A stretch of DNA of 64,000 nt from Pedobacter punctiformis. Its GTDB lineage: Bacteria; Bacteroidota; Bacteroidia; Sphingobacteriales; Sphingobacteriaceae. Shown here piece by piece: positions 1-8,007 of this stretch. Position 1 is the first letter of the stretch. Every line of letters starts with the position of its first letter. The notes beneath the pieces are model-generated. The model was not told where the DNA came from. It saw only the letters and a program-made list of their open reading frames with translations, and searched no databases. Both the position numbers and the translations under genes were made by a program. The DNA is taken from NCBI RefSeq assembly GCF_027213715.1, contig NZ_JAPWGM010000001.1:744001-808000 (forward strand), given 5' to 3'.

Positions 1-716
1 CTCCGTCCACTTTCATGATGTGAGGTTTCGGTAAAAAGCACAAAATCTTTTTCTATCGCTATTTTTTCGTTCCAGTCTTTTTCTAAAAGTTGTTTGGGTA
101 AATATCCCCAGCGTTCAAAATGTGCACCTACGCCCAATCCGCAAACCACAAATTTAACTTTGTCTTTTAGGGCAACAATGGTTTCATAATCTAAATGATC
201 GTAGTGGTCATGAGAAATCAGTAAATAATCTATTTCAGGCATATCATCGGCGGTGTAAATATCGCTTCCTTTATACGCCTTTACCGAACCGGGCAAAGGT
301 GATGCCTGGCCGCTAAAAACGGGGTCAATCAAAAAGCGCTTTTTATTAAGCTGAATAAATACCGATGAGTGCCCAAACCACACCACCACATTGGTATCAG
401 GCGATAATGTTTTCAAATTGGTTTTAATAGAAGGCAAACTATCAATCGGAGTACGTCTTGGATGGCTTTTGAAAAGCGTATTATACGTTTCACCCCAAAT
501 GCTATACCCTTTCGATAAGGTTGGCGTTTCAATTAGATTGTGAAATTTGCCGTTTTTATAATGGATAGATTTCTCAATTTTTGCCAGCCTGTCACCAGAA
601 GGCGCTTGCCCGAACTGTGCCTGTTTAAGGTAAAGAAAAGTAGCCATTGCAAGCAATGCGACTAAGCACAAAAGTACAAGTCCTATTCGTTTTAAAATCT
701 TAAAGGAACGTTTCAT
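1..716 (-). CDS. MBL-fold hydrolase, NAPE-PLD/UlaG-like (C-terminus beyond window)
   Basis: This is a metallo-beta-lactamase-fold hydrolase, read leftwards and cut off by the window edge after 238 codons. Translating from the ATG at 714-716 gives an N-terminal membrane anchor or signal segment (about residues 10-30). The metal-binding motif SHDHYDHLD follows (H169, H171, D173, H174), and a GHSSVF strand at about residue 115 is typical of the family related to N-acyl-phosphatidylethanolamine phospholipase D. The conserved TSHH near residue 231 is probably another metal-ligand region. The start lies only 4 bp after the stop of the upstream oxidoreductase gene, so the two are probably co-transcribed. 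The substrate cannot be told from sequence. Confidence 0.85.
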   Translation of the reverse strand, partial: MKRSFKILKRIGLVLLCLVALLAMATFLYLKQAQFGQAPSGDRLAKIEKSIHYKNGKFHNLIETPTLSKGYSIWGETYNTLFKSHPRRTPIDSLPSIKTNLKTLSPDTNVVVWFGHSSVFIQLNKKRFLIDPVFSGQASPLPGSVKAYKGSDIYTADDMPEIDYLLISHDHYDHLDYETIVALKDKVKFVVCGLGVGAHFERWGYLPKQLLEKDWNEKIAIEKDFVLFTETSHHESGR

Positions 717-720
717 AGAC

Positions 721-1383
721 TTATAACTTTGCCAGTTTTTTAATATCGGCAACCTCAATAATTTGTTCAGGATACCCCTTTAGCACACTGTTAATCATGG
801 CCTGCCCTACTTCCTGCATGGTACAAGTCCAATTGGGTAAAAATGTAATCCATAAGGGATATAAAGCTGCAAAAACCTTATAAATAGTATTTATATTTTT
901 TTGCCCTTTAATGGGCTTCATAAAGCCCGGACGAAAATTATACTGTGCTTTAAAGGGCAAATTCATCAGCGCATTTTCGGTTTTACCTTTTACACGTGCC
1001 CACATCACTTTTCCTTGCTCCGTACCATCTGTTCTGCGACCCGACACATAGTTAAAAACCATGTTAGGGTTTATGCCAGAAAGTGTCTCGGCAAAAGGTA
1101 CGGTAATGCCATAAGTTGCCTTTGTAAAATCATCTTCTGTTACACCTACAGAACTTATACCAGCACAATAAAAACAAGCATCGTAACCCCTTAACTGCTC
1201 TTTAAATTCATCCAGCCTCGAAAAATCGGGCAACAACAATTCCTTTAATTTAGGATCATTTCTATCCAAATGTTTCCTGTTGATAATCAGCACCTCAGCT
1301 ACATTCGGATTTGCTAAACAGGCCAGCAAAACCCCTTCGCCAACCATACCTGTACTTCCTGTTATTATTACTTTTATTTGCAT
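721..1383 (-). CDS. NAD(P)-binding Rossmann-fold oxidoreductase/epimerase-like
   Basis: A 220-residue short atypical SDR/NmrA-type protein. The N-terminus carries a dinucleotide-binding motif (TGSTGMVGEG, about residues 8-17) after a beta strand, followed by an INRKH segment at the expected end of strand 2. A YVSGRRTDG segment at about residue 112 sits where the family's active-site region would be, but the classical YxxxK is not obvious, so catalysis is uncertain. It lies directly upstream of the MBL-fold gene (4 bp gap) and is probably the first gene of that operon. Homologues are usually annotated as NAD-dependent epimerase or oxidoreductase without a known substrate. Confidence 0.8.
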   Translation of the reverse strand: MQIKVIITGSTGMVGEGVLLACLANPNVAEVLIINRKHLDRNDPKLKELLLPDFSRLDEFKEQLRGYDACFYCAGISSVGVTEDDFTKATYGITVPFAETLSGINPNMVFNYVSGRRTDGTEQGKVMWARVKGKTENALMNLPFKAQYNFRPGFMKPIKGQKNINTIYKVFAALYPLWITFLPNWTCTMQEVGQAMINSVLKGYPEQIIEVADIKKLAKL

Positions 1384-1590
1384 TGTTTTATTTTTTAAAA
1401 GCCCTAACCTGATCAGTTATACGGACTTATCGTTTCTTTTTATTTTTAATTAAACAAAGATCATTTAAAATAATGAACAATTAGTTTGTTCAAAAGTCCA
1501 AATTTATCATTTTGGGAAATCCAGGAATTAGATCGAAATATAAATGAGGTACTTCCTGAATGTAGGGATGGGCGAATTTTATTTCATTAA

Positions 1591-1629
1591 AACAAAAAAG
1601 CCTCAACTTTTTCAAGTTAAGGCTTTTGT
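1591..1629 (-). terminator. Rho-independent terminator after tRNA-Asp
   Basis: On the minus strand, immediately after the tRNA 3' end, an AAAGCCTTAACTT / AAGTTGAGGCTTT hairpin with one G-T pair is followed by a T-rich run. The position and polarity fit termination of the tRNA transcript. Confidence 0.8.
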
Positions 1630-1631
1630 TG

Positions 1632-1705
1632 CGGAATGGACGGGACTCGAACCCGCGACCTCCTGCGTGACAGGCAGGCATTCTAACCAGCTGAACTACC
1701 ACTCC
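1632..1705 (-). tRNA. tRNA-Asp (anticodon GTC)
   Basis: A 74-nt cloverleaf reads on the minus strand. The acceptor arm GGAGTGG pairs with CCATTCC with one G-T wobble. The D-arm contains AGCTGGTTAGA. The anticodon arm CCTGC-CTGTCAC-GCAGG presents GTC for aspartate. The T-arm is CGGGTTCGAGTCCCG, and the discriminator base is G. The CCA end is not encoded, since CAA follows the discriminator. The gene has its own promoter at 1752-1782 and a terminator immediately downstream. Confidence 0.97.
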
Positions 1706-1751
1706 TTTTGTTCCTCTTTAAAGTTAGAACCTCTTGTCTCTTTCGAGGTTG

Positions 1752-1782
1752 CAAATATAGAGACTATATTTTTATTTGCAAA
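1752..1782 (-). promoter_or_regulatory. Bacteroidota-type promoter of tRNA-Asp
   Basis: On the minus strand a TTTG box (1779-1782) is separated by exactly 19 bases from TATATTTG (1752-1759). This fits the Bacteroidota housekeeping consensus TTTG-N19-TAnnTTTG. The expected start of transcription lies about 40 nt before the mature tRNA. Confidence 0.8.
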
Positions 1783-1808
1783 CTTTTTTTTCAAATACTT
1801 TCAACTGA

Positions 1809-2882
1809 TTAATTTACAGCACCTTCCTGCATTTTCTCTGCATTTTCTGCAAACTGTAAAGCAGAAATAATCTCCTGGATGTCACCATCCATAATAGTTG
1901 GCAGGTTATACATGGTTAAACCAATACGGTGTTCGGTAACCCTTCCCTGAGGATAATTGTATGTTCTGATTTTTGCTGAACGGTCTCCCGTAGATACCAT
2001 TGTTTTACGTTTAGCAGCAATATCACCATTCTTTTTTTGCAATTCGATGTCATATAACTTGCTGCGCAACATTTCCATCGCAATAACACGGTTACCCAAT
2101 TGCGAACGCTCCTGCTGGCACACAACAACAATACCCGATGGTTTGTGTGTAAGCTGAACTTTCGTTTCAACCTTGTTTACATTCTGTCCACCCGCACCAC
2201 CTGAACGCGAAGTCTGCAATTCAATATCGGCAGGGTTGATGTATAAATCAATTTCTTCTGCTTCGGGTAACACCGCTACCGATGCCGCCGAGGTATGTAC
2301 ACGCCCCTGCGTTTCCGTATCAGGTACACGTTGCACACGATGTACTCCACTCTCGTATTTTAACTGGCCGTAAACATCTTCGCCGCTAACCTTTAAAATC
2401 ACCTCTTTATATCCACCAGCGGTACCTTCGGTAACATCAACAGTTTCAACTTTCCAGCCTTTAGTTTCAAAAAAGCGGGTATACATGCGGTATAAATCGC
2501 CTGCAAAAAGCGCAGCTTCATCTCCACCGGTTCCTCCACGGATTTCAAAAACGGCATTTTTAGCATCTTCGGGATCTTTTGGAATCAACATTAACCTAAT
2601 GTTTGCCTCCATTTCCTCCTGCTGCTTTAGTAACAAGTCTAATTCTTCCTTTGCCATATCACGCATTTCAGGATCTTTTTCAACCGATAAAATCTCCTTA
2701 TTTGCATCAATATTGCTCATCACATTTTTGTAGACTTTATATTCATCTACAATTTTGCCTAAATCTTTATATTCCTTGTTTAAAGCTGCAAAGCGTTTCA
2801 TATCCTGTATCACATCAGGATTACTCAATTGCTCTTCTACATCTTCCCAACGCAGCTTTATGGCCTCTAATTTATCTAACAT
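1809..2882 (-). CDS. prfA: Peptide chain release factor 1
   Basis: Class I release factor that recognises UAA and UAG and triggers peptide release on the ribosome. The 357 residues match the usual RF1 length. The N-terminal helical domain (about 1-110) is followed by the codon-recognition region with [14 protein letters not shown], where PDT corresponds to the RF1 PxT tripeptide (PAT in E. coli). The catalytic GGQ lies in [11 protein letters not shown] at about residue 232. The PxT motif distinguishes it from RF2, which carries SPF. The gene stands alone; tRNA-Asp lies downstream on the same strand with its own promoter. Confidence 0.97.
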   Translation of the reverse strand: MLDKLEAIKLRWEDVEEQLSNPDVIQDMKRFAALNKEYKDLGKIVDEYKVYKNVMSNIDANKEILSVEKDPEMRDMAKEELDLLLKQQEEMEANIRLMLIPKDPEDAKNAVFEIRGGTGGDEAALFAGDLYRMYTRFFETKGWKVETVDVTEGTAGGYKEVILKVSGEDVYGQLKYESGVHRVQRVPDTETQGRVHTSAASVAVLPEAEEIDLYINPADIELQTSRSGGAGGQNVNKVETKVQLTHKPSGIVVVCQQERSQLGNRVIAMEMLRSKLYDIELQKKNGDIAAKRKTMVSTGDRSAKIRTYNYPQGRVTEHRIGLTMYNLPTIMDGDIQEIISALQFAENAEKMQEGAVN

Positions 2883-3349
2883 ATTCTAATTTCAATTTGA
2901 AAACGCTCTTCATTGCATAGAAACAAATAAGTTTCACTTTTTGTTCCTGGGGTTTTACACCAAATTAACGGGTAAGGATTTAGTTTTACTAAACACCTGC
3001 AATAAAAGAAATGCAAAAATAAGGAAAAAAGCTGAATTAGTTTGGAGTAGAAATAATCGGTTTCAACCTGTTTTTTAGTTTTTACGGGAAATAAGTGGTT
3101 CGGTAAAATAAGGGCAGCCGAAAGTCCCGCTATCCCTTCTGCCAATGAAAAATTGGCATCCGTACTATCGGGTTTAATAACAAGGGCATTTCCTTTTCAA
3201 AACATCCAGTTGCAATAGTCGCGATTGCCGCGGTTAATAAATGGGATTGAAATGGCAGCTTCCGGTTTTTCAATCGGAACTATAATGAAAAGCAAGGCTA
3301 ATTTAAATAGTTGCACAAATAATGCTTTCAAAAAAAATAAAAAAGCCTT
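2883..3349. other. 467-bp gene-free interval with decayed repeat material
   Basis: This is the longest stretch without a convincing gene between prfA and lpxH. The part nearest prfA (2883-3060) shows nothing recognisable beyond AT-rich sequence. From about 3100 to 3310 it contains small hairpins and a copy of a dispersed intergenic repeat, listed separately. A minus-strand reading frame of 89 codons at 2876-3145 runs through the repeat and into prfA; it has no family resemblance and is not called. Confidence 0.5.
3111..3183 (-). repeat. Dispersed intergenic hairpin element, copy A
   Basis: On the minus strand the element begins AAACCCGATAG, contains a GCCAAT-TTTTC-ATTGGC hairpin and ends GATAGCGGGACT. 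The same frame (AAACCCG, TA, hairpin, TTAGCGGGACT) occurs at 48020-48082 with a different hairpin between. Sharing the ends but not the middle suggests a family of degenerate dispersed repeats rather than a gene. Assignment as a repeat rests on these two copies only. Confidence 0.5.
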
Positions 3350-4099
3350 TTAACTCCCCTGCTTAAAATATTCCAATTTTAAATCCTGCCCATCAAAAAT
3401 ACCATATGAAAAATAATTTAACCACTCACCAATATTCACATAGCGACTTCCATTGCCTAAATTTATATCCAAAGGCAAGTGCCGGTGTCCGAAAATAAAA
3501 TAGTCGAAATGTTCTTTTTTAAGTTGTTCTTTGGCATAAATGGCAAGCCACTCGTTTTCTTCTCCTAAAAAAACTTCTTTCTCATCTCCAGCTGCACGGC
3601 TGCTTTTACTCCATCCATTGGCAATGCCAATACCCAAATTTGGGTGCAAACGGGCAAATAACCACTGACAAAGTCTACTTCTGAAAATTTTACGCAAAAA
3701 TTTGTATTTCGCGTCACCTGGCCCCAAACCATCACCATGGTGCAGATAGAATTTCTTCCCTCCACGCTCCATAATTAGTTCATCACTTATAATTTCAAGG
3801 CCTATTTCTTTGGTAAAATAATCCCGAACCCACATGTCGTGGTTGCCTTTAAAAAAGTAAATTTTAATTCCGCCATCAGCCATTGCAGCAAGCTTACCCT
3901 GCAAACGGATAAAACCTTTTGGAACTACCTTGCTGTATTCAAACCAGAAATCAAAAATATCACCCATTAAAAATAACTCGGCACAATTGGGCTCAATAAA
4001 ATTAAGCCAGTTTACAATGTGTGCTTCACGCAAGCGGCTTTCGGCATAATTGGGTGTGCCTAAATGAAAATCAGAAGCGAAATAAATGTTCTTGCCCAT
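3350..4099 (-). CDS. lpxH: UDP-2,3-diacylglucosamine diphosphatase (lipid A synthesis)
   Basis: Calcineurin-like metallophosphoesterase of the LpxH family, which hydrolyses UDP-2,3-diacylglucosamine to lipid X at the inner face of the cytoplasmic membrane in lipid A synthesis. All five metal motifs are present in order: SDFHLG, GDIFDFWFE, KGNHDMW, HHGDG and GHRHLP. The start chosen is the ATG at 4097-4099 (MGKNIYF); four codons upstream there is only a TTG, and GAGG lies a short distance before the ATG. The length of 249 residues is normal. A divergent S9 peptidase gene starts 100 bp away, so the two promoters lie in the interval 4100-4199. Confidence 0.88.
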   Translation of the reverse strand: MGKNIYFASDFHLGTPNYAESRLREAHIVNWLNFIEPNCAELFLMGDIFDFWFEYSKVVPKGFIRLQGKLAAMADGGIKIYFFKGNHDMWVRDYFTKEIGLEIISDELIMERGGKKFYLHHGDGLGPGDAKYKFLRKIFRSRLCQWLFARLHPNLGIGIANGWSKSSRAAGDEKEVFLGEENEWLAIYAKEQLKKEHFDYFIFGHRHLPLDINLGNGSRYVNIGEWLNYFSYGIFDGQDLKLEYFKQGS

Positions 4100-4199
4100 G
4101 TATAACCTCAAAGGTAAAGAAAAAGAACAAAGCAGGAAGCAAACATGCGCCGTTCATTAAGTTGCAAAATCATATATTAGTAAATAAATATGAATCAAA

Positions 4200-6326
4200 A
4201 TGAAAAAACCACTCATTTTAGGCTTATTTGCAATAAGTCTTTTTGCCTGTAAACAAAGTCAAAAACCTGCTGAAAAAATTACTTTAATGACATATCCTGA
4301 AACTAAGAAAGATGCAACAGCCGATAATTATTTCGGTACAACCATAACCGATCCTTATCGCTGGTTAGAAAACGATACTTCTGCCGAAACAGCCAAATGG
4401 GTTATAGCAGAAAATAAGGTTACTCAAAATTATTTAGATCAAATCCCGTATCGGGCAGATATAAAAAAACGCTTGACCGAAATATGGAATTACCCAAAAG
4501 AAACTGCGCCTTTTAAAGCTGGAGCATATTATTTTTTCACCAAAAATGACGGCTTGCAAAACCAAAACATCTGGTATATTAAAAAAGGACTCGATGGGAA
4601 AGAAGAATTATTTCTTGATCCGAACAAACTTTCTTCTGATGGAACGGCTTCTGTTTCTCTGCTCGGACTTTCGCACGATAAAAAATACATCGCTTATTCA
4701 GTAGCACAATCCGGATCAGACTGGAGCAATATTTATGTAATGGATATTGCCTCTAAAACTAAACTAGCGGATGAATTAAAATGGACTAAATTCTCTGGCG
4801 CTGCCTGGAAAAATGATGGCTTTTATTACAGCAGATATGATGAGCCTGCGAAGGGAATGGAACTTTCGGCAGCGAATAAATACCAAAGAATTTATTTCCA
4901 CAAACTGGGAGATCAGCAGAAAAATGACAAGTTAATTTTCGAAGATAAAACGAATCCGAACTTATATTTTGGCTCCAGTGTTACCGAAGACGAAAGTTTT
5001 CTTATTATTTATGCTTCAGCGGGCACCTCGGGCAATGCTTTATATTATCAGGATTTAAAAGATCCTGCTGGTAAAATCTCGCTTTTGGTAAAGGGTTTTG
5101 AAAACAACCACAGTATAATTGAAAATGTTGGCGATCAGCTTTTATTAAACACGGATTTAAATGCGCCGAATAAACAGGTAGTTTTGGTTGATCCTAAAAA
5201 TCCACAACCGGAAAACTGGAAGAAAATTATTCCTGAATCCCAGTTACCTATCGAGGGCATTAGTACCGGTGGAGGCTTTTTATGGGCCAATTACCTCAAA
5301 GATGCGAGCACACATATTATTCAATTTGATTTATCGGGTAAGAAAATTCGTGAGGTAAAATTACCCGATATTGGTACGGTAAATGGTTTTGGAGGTTACA
5401 AAGATGAAACTGAATTTTTCTATACCTTCAGTAATTTCACTACGCCAGGAACAACTTATCGCTATGATGTGGCTAAAGCCGAATCAACACTTTATAAAAA
5501 ATCGGAACTGAAATTCAATACCGAAGGTTATGAAACCAAGCAAGTTTTTTATCCTTCAAAAGATGGAACCAAAGTGCCCATGTTTATTGTGCATAAAAAA
5601 GGAATTAAGCTTGATGGCAACAATCCTGTTTTTCTGTACGCATATGGTGGGTTTCAAATCAGTTTAACTCCGGGTTTCAGTTTATCAAGAATGTTGTTTC
5701 TGGAAAAAGGAGGGATTTATGTTCAGCCAAGTTTACGTGGTGGCAGCGAATATGGCGAGGCCTGGCATAAAGGCGGAATGCTGGAGAAAAAACAAAATGT
5801 TTTCGATGATTTTATCGCAGCAGCAGAATACCTGATTAAAGAAAAATATACCAAACCGGAGAAAATTGCCATTTCTGGTGGTTCAAATGGTGGTTTATTG
5901 GTTGGGGCCTGCATGACACAACGTCCGGAGTTATTTAAAGTAGCTTTACCGGCTGTTGGCGTTTTGGATATGCTGCGTTACCATAAATTTACCGTTGGCT
6001 GGGGTTGGGCAGTTGAATACGGCACGAGCGATAAAAAAGAAGATTTCGGTTACCTGATTAAATATTCGCCTTTGCACAATGTTAAAAGTGGAGTAAATTA
6101 TCCAGCAACTTTAATTACCACAGCCGATCATGACGACCGGGTGGTTCCGGCACACTCTTTTAAGTTTGCAGCAACCTTACAGGAGAAATATAAAGGCCCT
6201 AATCCAATTTTAATCAGAATTGAAACCAAAGCGGGTCATGGTGCCGGGAAACCAACCACCAAAATGATAGAAGAGGCTTCGGATATATGGAGTTTTGTAT
6301 TTCAAAATTTGGGAATGAGCTGGTAA
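4200..6326 (+). CDS. Prolyl oligopeptidase family serine peptidase (S9A), lipoprotein
   Basis: A 708-residue exported peptidase. The N-terminus is a lipoprotein signal (LFAC, Cys17), so the enzyme is probably anchored in the envelope. A beta-propeller occupies about residues 60-430 and an alpha/beta-hydrolase domain the C-terminal third. The catalytic triad is visible: Ser562 in SGGSNGG, Asp646 in DHDDRVVP and His680 in AGHGAG. It is expected to cleave after proline in short peptides taken up into the periplasm. The gene is transcribed alone, divergent from lpxH. Confidence 0.93.
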   Translation: MKKPLILGLFAISLFACKQSQKPAEKITLMTYPETKKDATADNYFGTTITDPYRWLENDTSAETAKWVIAENKVTQNYLDQIPYRADIKKRLTEIWNYPKETAPFKAGAYYFFTKNDGLQNQNIWYIKKGLDGKEELFLDPNKLSSDGTASVSLLGLSHDKKYIAYSVAQSGSDWSNIYVMDIASKTKLADELKWTKFSGAAWKNDGFYYSRYDEPAKGMELSAANKYQRIYFHKLGDQQKNDKLIFEDKTNPNLYFGSSVTEDESFLIIYASAGTSGNALYYQDLKDPAGKISLLVKGFENNHSIIENVGDQLLLNTDLNAPNKQVVLVDPKNPQPENWKKIIPESQLPIEGISTGGGFLWANYLKDASTHIIQFDLSGKKIREVKLPDIGTVNGFGGYKDETEFFYTFSNFTTPGTTYRYDVAKAESTLYKKSELKFNTEGYETKQVFYPSKDGTKVPMFIVHKKGIKLDGNNPVFLYAYGGFQISLTPGFSLSRMLFLEKGGIYVQPSLRGGSEYGEAWHKGGMLEKKQNVFDDFIAAAEYLIKEKYTKPEKIAISGGSNGGLLVGACMTQRPELFKVALPAVGVLDMLRYHKFTVGWGWAVEYGTSDKKEDFGYLIKYSPLHNVKSGVNYPATLITTADHDDRVVPAHSFKFAATLQEKYKGPNPILIRIETKAGHGAGKPTTKMIEEASDIWSFVFQNLGMSW

Positions 6327-6509
6327 TCCCTTAAAGCAATTCGTCTTTTAAAGGCTATTAAAATAATTTCTACCAAACCTATAGACCAATTATAATTTGT
6401 TTTAATGGATAAAATCACTTTAAGTTTTGTTTAAGGTTAAGCTAAAGCATATAAAATACTGGAAATTAATTTCTTGCAGAATTATCTGGAATATTTCTAA
6501 ATAACAATA

Positions 6510-6536
6510 TTGATAATACTTTATTTTGTAACTTTG
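6510..6536 (+). promoter_or_regulatory. Promoter of ferredoxin reductase gene
   Basis: TTG at 6510-6512 and TAACTTTG at 6529-6536 match the Bacteroidota -33/-7 pattern with a 16-base spacing, slightly short. The predicted transcription start lies about 10 nt before the ATG at 6554, leaving a very short leader. Confidence 0.6.
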
Positions 6537-6553
6537 CATCAAATTTTTTTTGA

Positions 6554-7564
6554 ATGATCTCTACTGATATAGCCGTAATTGGCGCTGGTCCGGTTGGTTT
6601 GTTTGCCATTTTTGAAGCCGGTTTATTAAAAATGCGTTGCCATTTAATTGATTATCTGCCTCAGGTTGGTGGTCAGCTTTCTGAAATTTATCCTAAAAAA
6701 CCGATATACGATATTCCGGGTTACCCTTCTGTTTTAGCTCAGGAACTAATCGATAATTTAATGGAGCAGGCAAAACCTTTCCATCCAACATTTACTTTGG
6801 GCGAGCGTATTGAAGGTTTAGAAAAACGCGGTGAAGCTGATTTCGTTTTAACCACCAATATGGGTACCATAATCGAAGCAAAGGTTGTTGTTATTGCAGG
6901 CGGTTTGGGCTGTTTTGAGCCCCGTAAACCTGCAGTAGAAAATTTAGAGAATTTTGAAAATGGCAAAGGTGTAAACTACATGATCCTTGATCCTGAAAAA
7001 TATCGTGATCAGAAAATGGTGATTGCCGGTGGTGGTGATTCAGCCCTGGACTGGACCATTTACCTTGCTGAAGTTTGTTCTGAATTAACATTGATTCACA
7101 GAAGCGAAAGTTTCCGTGGCGCACCTGATTCTGTTGCTAAAGTAATGGCATTGGCAGAAAGTGGAAAAATCAACCTGGTTTTAAACAGCAATTTACACGC
7201 CGTACACGGAACAGACAAACTTGAAAAAGTGGAGATTGTTCAAAACCGTACCATGGAAAAATCTGTGGTAGATGCGGATCACTTAATTCCATTGTTTGGT
7301 TTAAGTCCTAAATTAGGTCCGATTGAAGACTGGAATCTAAACATCAGCAAAAGTGCTATTGAAGTAAACACAGACGATTATTCAACCAATATTCCGGGTA
7401 TTTATGCAATTGGCGATATTAACACTTATACCAATAAGTTAAAACTGATTCTTTGCGGTTTCCACGAAGCAGCTTTAATGAGCCATAGTGCGTACCAGTA
7501 TATGAACCCTGGTGTGAAGTACACGATGAAATATACAACTGTTAACGGCGTAGCTGAATTTTAA
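6554..7564 (+). CDS. Ferredoxin/flavodoxin--NADP(+) reductase, thioredoxin-reductase type
   Basis: FAD-dependent pyridine nucleotide oxidoreductase of 336 residues. The FAD-binding GAGPVG lies at residues 10-15 and the NADP-binding GGGDSALDW at about 158-166. A GDIN motif near residue 287 contacts FAD. The CxxC redox pair of thioredoxin reductase is absent, which places it in the TrxR-like ferredoxin-NADP reductase family (YumC type). The next gene, 45 bp downstream, encodes a 2Fe-2S ferredoxin, a plausible redox partner. The electron acceptor pathway is not shown by the sequence. Confidence 0.88.
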   Translation: MISTDIAVIGAGPVGLFAIFEAGLLKMRCHLIDYLPQVGGQLSEIYPKKPIYDIPGYPSVLAQELIDNLMEQAKPFHPTFTLGERIEGLEKRGEADFVLTTNMGTIIEAKVVVIAGGLGCFEPRKPAVENLENFENGKGVNYMILDPEKYRDQKMVIAGGGDSALDWTIYLAEVCSELTLIHRSESFRGAPDSVAKVMALAESGKINLVLNSNLHAVHGTDKLEKVEIVQNRTMEKSVVDADHLIPLFGLSPKLGPIEDWNLNISKSAIEVNTDDYSTNIPGIYAIGDINTYTNKLKLILCGFHEAALMSHSAYQYMNPGVKYTMKYTTVNGVAEF

Positions 7565-7609
7565 TTGGCTTTACTTATATTTGCATTTTAGTATAAGTAA
7601 ACCCTTAAC

Positions 7610-7927
7610 ATGGAAAATAACATTAACATATATATGCAGGAGCCGGACGGCTCTGTAACTGAACATGTTGCCCCAACCGATATGGGCCTTAGCCTGATGG
7701 AGTTTTTAAAGGCATCAGAATATGATATTTTGGCTACCTGTGGAGGCATGGCTTTATGTGCAACCTGTTGTGTTGATGTTTTGGAAGGTGAAGAAAAGTT
7801 AAATGAAATGACTGACGATGAGTATGCAATGTTAGATACCTTGCCGGATTTGTTGCCAAACTCACGCTTAGCCTGTCAGCTTCAGTTAAATAACAATATG
7901 GATGGTTTAAAAGTTAAATTACACTAG
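7610..7927 (+). CDS. 2Fe-2S ferredoxin, adrenodoxin type
   Basis: A 105-residue electron carrier. The four cluster ligands are Cys44, Cys50, Cys53 and Cys89, in the pattern C-x5-C-x2-C ... C typical of adrenodoxin/ISC ferredoxins. It follows the TrxR-type ferredoxin reductase by 45 bp, and the pair is probably a dedicated electron transfer module. A TATATTTG sequence lies in the gap, but no good -33 box is present, so read-through from the reductase promoter is more likely. A strong bidirectional terminator follows. Confidence 0.92.
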   Translation: MENNINIYMQEPDGSVTEHVAPTDMGLSLMEFLKASEYDILATCGGMALCATCCVDVLEGEEKLNEMTDDEYAMLDTLPDLLPNSRLACQLQLNNNMDGLKVKLH

Positions 7928-7957
7928 GTTTCCTTTTGTAAATATCAATAAAAAGCA

Positions 7958-7990
7958 AAAGCCCGGCTACATTAACGTAAGCCGGGCTTT
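7958..7990. terminator. Bidirectional terminator between ferredoxin and ctpA
   Basis: An AAAGCCCGGCT / AGCCGGGCTTT inverted repeat with an 11-base loop lies between two convergent genes. T-rich sequence on one side and A-rich on the other make it usable from both directions. Confidence 0.85.
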
Positions 7991-8007
7991 CTATTTAAAA
8001 TCAATTT

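Noticed and set aside
1490..1702. A 70-codon minus-strand frame over tRNA-Asp
   Set aside because: Its first 20 residues are a translation of the tRNA gene, a well-known artefact. The tRNA fold, promoter and terminator explain the region.
1591..1782. tRNA-Asp as an integration site for a mobile element
   Set aside because: There is no integrase, no repeat of the tRNA 3' end and no change of composition nearby, so no attachment site is supported.
2876..3145. An 89-codon minus-strand frame between prfA and lpxH
   Set aside because: It runs through a dispersed-repeat copy and into prfA. It shows no family resemblance and has an amino-acid mix typical of non-coding AT-rich DNA.
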